NCBI GenBank assembly: GCA_029945375.1
Contig: CM057065.1
Span: 248,001-312,000, forward strand
Source of the DNA: Agaricus subrufescens
Lineage: Eukaryota > Basidiomycota > Agaricomycetes > Agaricales > Agaricaceae
DNA: 64,000 nt
Direction of reading: 5' to 3'
This document shows, in pieces, positions 59,729-64,000 of the stretch (within the stretch, counting starts at the first letter, position 1; each line of letters starts with the position of its first letter). The notes beneath the pieces were generated by a model, which did not search any database, had not been told where the DNA came from, and saw only the letters and a list, made by a program, of their open reading frames with translations. The translations under genes were made by a program, and so were the position numbers.

Positions 59729-60644
59729 TCTATAGTATACACCAATTTGATCACAGATTTGATTGTGATTTATAAGCCTGGGAAGATCCCAGCTTCGTGG
59801 GAATTTATGTTGAACACTCTTGTATTTTAGGTCGTTCGTCTTTTAGCTTCTCCTTTCACCGTCTCCACCATCTCCCCCATCTCCCCACTTCTTTTTAACC
59901 TACCTTCTCCGTTTTCCCCGTGCATCAGTAAGTTCAGCACTCCATAATGCACGTTTATTATTCTGAACATTCTTTTCAATAGTGTGGTATTTTGCCTTCA
60001 CCACCATGCACAACGAGCAAAACTAGGTACGCCCTCACCCATCTTGAAATGCTTAATACTAACATGATATTATTAGGTGTACCTAGCTATTTGAACGTGT
60101 CCATGTTTCAGCATCACATCCATGTTGTCGTTGCCAGCAGCTGCTTATTTTTGAGTGCCGTGTAGCTTGTAGTTAAATATTACATAATGAAGAATTGTAT
60201 AATCCAGAGAAAATAAAGAATTATATAATCGGGAGGAAATTAGAAAAAGTCACCTGATTTCACCTAATAACACCCGATATTTGTGTAGACCCTGAAATAT
60301 GAACCAAACTAATGCTATTATGGTGGGCTTTTAGGCCTAAAAAGGCCTTTATTGTATTGGACAAAAACATCTTATTAGAGCCCTACTGGCCATTTTAGAT
60401 GTCGTATGCGGCTTATTAGGCGACCCCCTCAAACGAAAAGGGTCTTATTAGGGTCCTACTGACCATTTTAGACAGCTTGCCTGGCATTTTAGGTACCCAT
60501 ACACCTTATTAGGTAATCCCTGTCACTAATTAGGGTTCTTGGCATTCTAAACAGGAAACGTTTTGCTGTTTAAGCCTAAAAAGACCCCTAGCCTAAAAAG
60601 GCTTGATTAGGCCTTATCACGTTGTTAGGAAATTTCCGACAGAA
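59729..60644. other. Right terminal region of the Plavaka element
   Basis: Non-coding. From about 60320 it becomes a dense array of subterminal words: CTTATTAG (four copies), TTTTAG and GCCTAAAAAGG (three copies). A 30-bp direct repeat (60371-60400 and 60444-60473, 26 of 30 matching) contains CTTATTAG and CCATTTTAGA. The right inverted repeat is at 60620-60640. Such arrays are usual transposase-binding sites in CMC elements. Confidence 0.65.
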
Positions 60645-61174
60645 GATGCACCCAAGACTCGTGAAAGTGATGTATGGGCATTTGGATGCACATTTTACGA
60701 GGTACGTACCAACTGATTTTCATGTTACACGTGTCAACAATTCACATTCAAGCCATCTTGATCTTATGAATTAGGTCATGACTGGAAAGTTACCGTTTAC
60801 AGAGTCTTCTAACCCTGAAGCTCTCCGCAAGTTGATCCCGGGAGAACCACCAGCTCGACTTGAGGACACGAAACTTGATGCGAACGAGGATCTGAACATG
60901 AAATTACGTGAACTATTGGGGAAATGTTGGTCATTTAGACCAGAGGAACGCCCTGAATGCTCAGAAATTGTACGAGAAATTGGAAATATCCCCGTGGCAC
61001 ACCGAGATCGTAGTCATGTTGCCACACCACAAAGATCTAGTCGGCCTGGATTTCAACTCAGAGCTCCAGGATCAAAAATTTCAAGTAACTTGAACCGGGG
61101 GAAGAAGATTTTAGATGATCTTTATCATGGTCCGTTGCAACAATTTCATGTTTGTATTTTTTCTAGAAGACTAA
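60645..61174 (+). pseudogene. Kinase-like gene 3, 3' part (split by DNA transposon)
   Basis: Continues exon 6 from the GAT duplication (60645-60647 repeats 44142-44144) to 60701, then exon 7 60775-61129 and exon 8 61167-61174. Joined with 43089-44144 minus one GAT, the gene would encode 399 aa, the same as genes 1 and 2, with no other lesion. KTRESDVWAFGCTFYE and LLGKCWSFRPEERPECSEI are conserved. Confidence 0.85.
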
Positions 61175-61861
61175 TCAGCATCTCTGATAGGGATTCAAGT
61201 GGTTCAGAATGATTCCAACGCATTACGCTGAGGTAACCTCGATCAATATTGATCAACTGGATCCGGATTGAAACACCTAAGATAATGAATGGAGCGGGTT
61301 GACGGTGACCCGTGAGAAATTGTTGTCAAGTGATTCCAAAAAAAAATTTCGGTTCACTTATGCTTTGTCTTGAACCACTTTCGGCTGCTGCAAATAGGAT
61401 TGTGCATACGAGCTTGTCTAGAACCCGTCTTTTTTTTCTTAGATCATGTCTACACACTACGACTGTATGCTATTCCCCTCGCCTCCAGGACGGTGTGAAA
61501 TTGCTAAAGGGAAGAACGACCTCGCTCGATATCCACCTCCTCATCAAGACCATTTTCTGGAAAAATACGGAAATCGACCAGACCAACAGGACAGGAGACA
61601 CATGGCGAAGCATGGACTAGAGGGAAGACGACACAGAAGTTCCCTCCCGAATGAAGAAACCAATATCTCTCTTAGACTGACCGTTTTAGCACTCACATGG
61701 CTAACGTGATGTAGGCATGACAGTCGAAGATAGAGGCGCTAATCGATTCACGTCATGTGCTGAACCAGTGACCTTCATCTATGATTTGATATGCATCGTG
61801 ATGCATGATTTGAACCATTGTTAATGCCCAGCCCATAGAGCAAGAACCAACGTTGGTGAAT
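61175..61861. other. Spacer between kinase-like genes 3 and 4
   Basis: Array spacer with no gene. The ATG used by the other copies has lost one base after it here (ATGCCCAGCCCATAG at 61824 runs to a stop), forcing a later start. Confidence 0.6.
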
Positions 61862-63412
61862 ATGTCTCAATTCAAGGAGGTAAGCGGTGCAAGCCAACGA
61901 AGCCCGTACCTGCCTTCTCTGATGAAAGGTTTACCTTGTGCAGATTGTGGCGTCTCTTTCAGATATATTGCAGGACGAAGCAAAGAGGGAGGCGCTATTC
62001 AAACTGAGGGGTTATCATGCTCAATGTTTGATCGACTTCTTAGATTATGTGCGTGATCGTGTTCTCATCCCTACTAACAATCATTTACCAATATTTAGTT
62101 TCTTACTGACCCTGAACTTCGGAGCACGATAGACCTTCAGCAGCTACAGCCGTCAATGGCCGCCTTGGGCAGAATCTGTGAAGTTTCCATATTACACCCT
62201 ACCAGTTATGTTCTCAGTGGCATCCGAGATGTGTCCTTGAAGCCGACGGCCGGCCTTTGGGATGTCTACCAGGGACGCTACAACAGGCAACATCTTTGCC
62301 TAACGGTGATACGGGTAAATGATGTAGGAGAGCGACATCAGGCAATCAGGGTACGAAGTCACTAGTCGTGCTTGTAGCCGCTAACTTACCGACGTGTGTT
62401 GATAGGATTTCTGTAGGGAAACAATCTTTTGGAACCAACTTGACCATCCCAACATTGTGCCATTCTACGGAGTTTTCTATTTTAACAGGAAAGAGCGGAT
62501 TTGCTTCGTGTCACCCTGGATGAAGTACGGCGATATCGGTAAATATCTGCGGTATACGCCTGACGCTTCACGGCTGCCATTTGTTAGTTTTATCCTGTGT
62601 TAATCTCTAGCATACAATGTCCCACGTTTTTTTTCAAGATCTATGACATTATCAATGGCCTCCAGTACCTTCACACTATCAACATCATTCATGGGGACCT
62701 TAAACCGGTCAATATTCTACACTGAATTTTTTGTTTCTTATTACTTACTAAGGTTTTTTAGTCTAATGTCCTAATTGACGACAATCTAAATGCTTGCCTG
62801 ATAGATTTCGGGATAACGACTGTTATAGCTGGTTATACCATTCGTTGGGCTTCTCCTGAGATGTTGGAGGCGGATGCACGTCACACTCGTGAAAATGATG
62901 TATGGGCATTTGGATGCATATTGTACAAGGTGTGCACCAACTGACCTTCATATTACACGTGTCGACAATTTACATTCAACCCATCTTCATCTTATGCATT
63001 AGGTCATGACTGGAAAGTTACCATTTGCTGCAGAATCTTCTGACATTAAAGTGCTCCGCAAGTTGATCCAAGGAGAACCACCAGCACGACTCGAGGACGC
63101 GAAACTTCATGCCGACGAAGATCTGAACACAAAACTACGTGAATTATTGGGGAAATGTTGGTCGTTTAAACCAGAGGAACGTCCTGGATGCTCAGAACTT
63201 TTACGAGAAATTGGAAACATCCCTGCCGCACACCGAGATCCTAGTCACGTCGCCACACCAAAGGGACATAGTCGCCCCGGATTTCAACTCAGAGCTCCAG
63301 GATCAAGTTTTTCAAACAACTTGAACCGGGGGAAGAAGATTTTAGATGATCTTTATCACGGTTCGTTGCACCTATTCCATGTTTTTACTTTTATTTTTTG
63401 CAAGTAGACTGA
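61862..63412 (+). CDS. Kinase-like protein 4 (catalytic loop kept, ATP-site Lys lost)
   Basis: Eight exons in phase: 61862-61879, 61944-62048, 62099-62350, 62406-62582, 62639-62707, 62762-62929, 63003-63360 and 63405-63412, giving 384 aa. The start is moved to MSQFKE because of a 1-nt deletion in the usual leader. Unlike copies 1-3 the catalytic loop is canonical, HGDLKPSN (Lys206, Asn209), with IDFGITTVI. However the ATP-anchoring lysine is Thr110 (CLTVI) and the glycine loop is altered (PTAGLWDVYQG). Activity is therefore doubtful for a different reason from its neighbours. Confidence 0.82.
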
Positions 63413-64000
63413 TCAGCGTCTTTATTCAGGGATTGAAGTTGCCCCAAGTGAATCCGACGCATTGCACTCGGGATCTTCAGAAGTAGGAAGTACAACAAAG
63501 GATTAGTCTCATCTTGCTATACAATTTGGTCACGCTTGCGACGGGAAAATGATGAGTGTTAATTGACGTCGACAACCGGACCGGGGGGCTGAAACACCTA
63601 AGGAAGAAGTGAATGGGGTGCAATGCAGGGGGTTGACGGTGACCATGTGAATTTTGCTATCGAGCCATTCCAAACTTTTCTCAGTTCATTTATGCTTTGT
63701 TCTTTGACCACTTCTTGTTACTGCGAGTAGGATTCCACGTATGAGCTTGTCTAAGACCCGCCTTGTTTCTGTTTTCTCGAATTACGTCTACATAGTACCC
63801 CAATTCCTCTATCAAAATCATCAGTTATAAATTGGCTTGTCCTCACTGCGTTCACTTCAGATGTTCTGGGCCTTGTACACGCGTACAAAGTCGCGTTCTA
63901 GCGCATGTCAATATGTATCTAGATATGTATTGAATCCCTGATCAGAAGTACTACTCGGTTCCCTGACATCAGCGGCGAAACTGGTCACGAGTCATGTGCT
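63413..64000. other. Spacer downstream of kinase-like gene 4
   Basis: Starts as an array spacer and diverges after about 63500. No gene is seen to the window edge. It contains a small TGTACACGCGTACA palindrome near 63875. Confidence 0.5.

Larger units (their letters stand above)
44145..60644 (+). mobile_element. 16.5-kb Plavaka-type DNA transposon with TET/JBP cargo
   Basis: Bounded on the left by GTCGGAAAATTCTAAACG and on the right by the inverted form CGTTGTTAGGAAATTTCCGAC (60620-60640) plus AGAA. GAT flanks both sides (44142-44144 and 60645-60647). Removing the element and one GAT leaves a 177-nt exon 6 in the interrupted kinase gene (123 + 54), the same as in genes 1 and 2. Subterminal repeats with CCTAAA/TTTAGG words occur at both ends. 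Genes inside: transposase (53075-57026), DUF6698-like protein, TET/JBP dioxygenase, a 912-aa unknown protein and an SPT7-like bromodomain fragment. The 3-bp duplication fits CMC-clade elements, to which Plavaka is assigned. The exact right boundary (after CCGAC or after AGAA) is uncertain by 4 bp. Confidence 0.85.

Overview
The window is nuclear DNA of a mushroom-forming basidiomycete (Agaricomycetes). Genes are cut by many introns of about 50-60 nt with GT...AG ends. The gene families are typical of this group: tandem NACHT NTPases with a 'HASFxDFLLDP' motif, fungal kinase-like genes, a GH20 hexosaminidase, a Plavaka-type DNA transposase, a DUF6698-like gene and a TET/JBP dioxygenase. No prokaryotic feature, tRNA or rRNA was seen.

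Layout. (1) 1-24205: seven tandem plus-strand NACHT genes. Numbers 1, 2, 4, 5, 6 and 7 look complete (six exons, about 700 aa). Number 3 is a pseudogene: it has lost a splice acceptor, carries a 747-bp non-autonomous DNA transposon in exon 4, and is frameshifted. A ten-exon GH20 beta-N-acetylhexosaminidase lies between copies 6 and 7. (2) 24206-38657: a minus-strand LINE (ORF1 plus endonuclease-RT ORF2) flanked by a perfect 15-bp target duplication. A Ty1/copia element (32143-38538; 457-bp LTRs; TGGAT duplication) has landed in the fourth codon of its ORF1. (3) 38658-64000: four tandem pseudokinase-like genes, all plus strand. The third is split by a 16.5-kb DNA transposon (44145-60644).

The 16.5-kb element is the most interesting object. 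It has imperfect terminal inverted repeats, a probable 3-bp GAT target duplication and subterminal repeats. It holds a 15-exon Plavaka-like transposase (about 1061 aa, every exon phase consistent), a 625-aa DUF6698-like protein, and an apparently intact 464-aa TET/JBP-type Fe(II)/2-oxoglutarate dioxygenase. It also holds a 912-aa basidiomycete protein of unknown function and a captured SPT7-like bromodomain gene fragment. Removing the element and one GAT restores a 177-nt exon, the same length as in kinase copies 1 and 2.

The parts fit one story. The four substitutions between the copia LTRs are all CpG transitions. All four in-frame premature stops found in the LINE and copia coding regions are TGA, the product expected from CGA by CpG deamination. 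This suggests cytosine methylation of repeats here, next to a transposon carrying a putative 5-methylcytosine-oxidising enzyme. The NACHT and kinase arrays look like rapidly duplicating innate-immunity or self/non-self families in which mobile elements accumulate.
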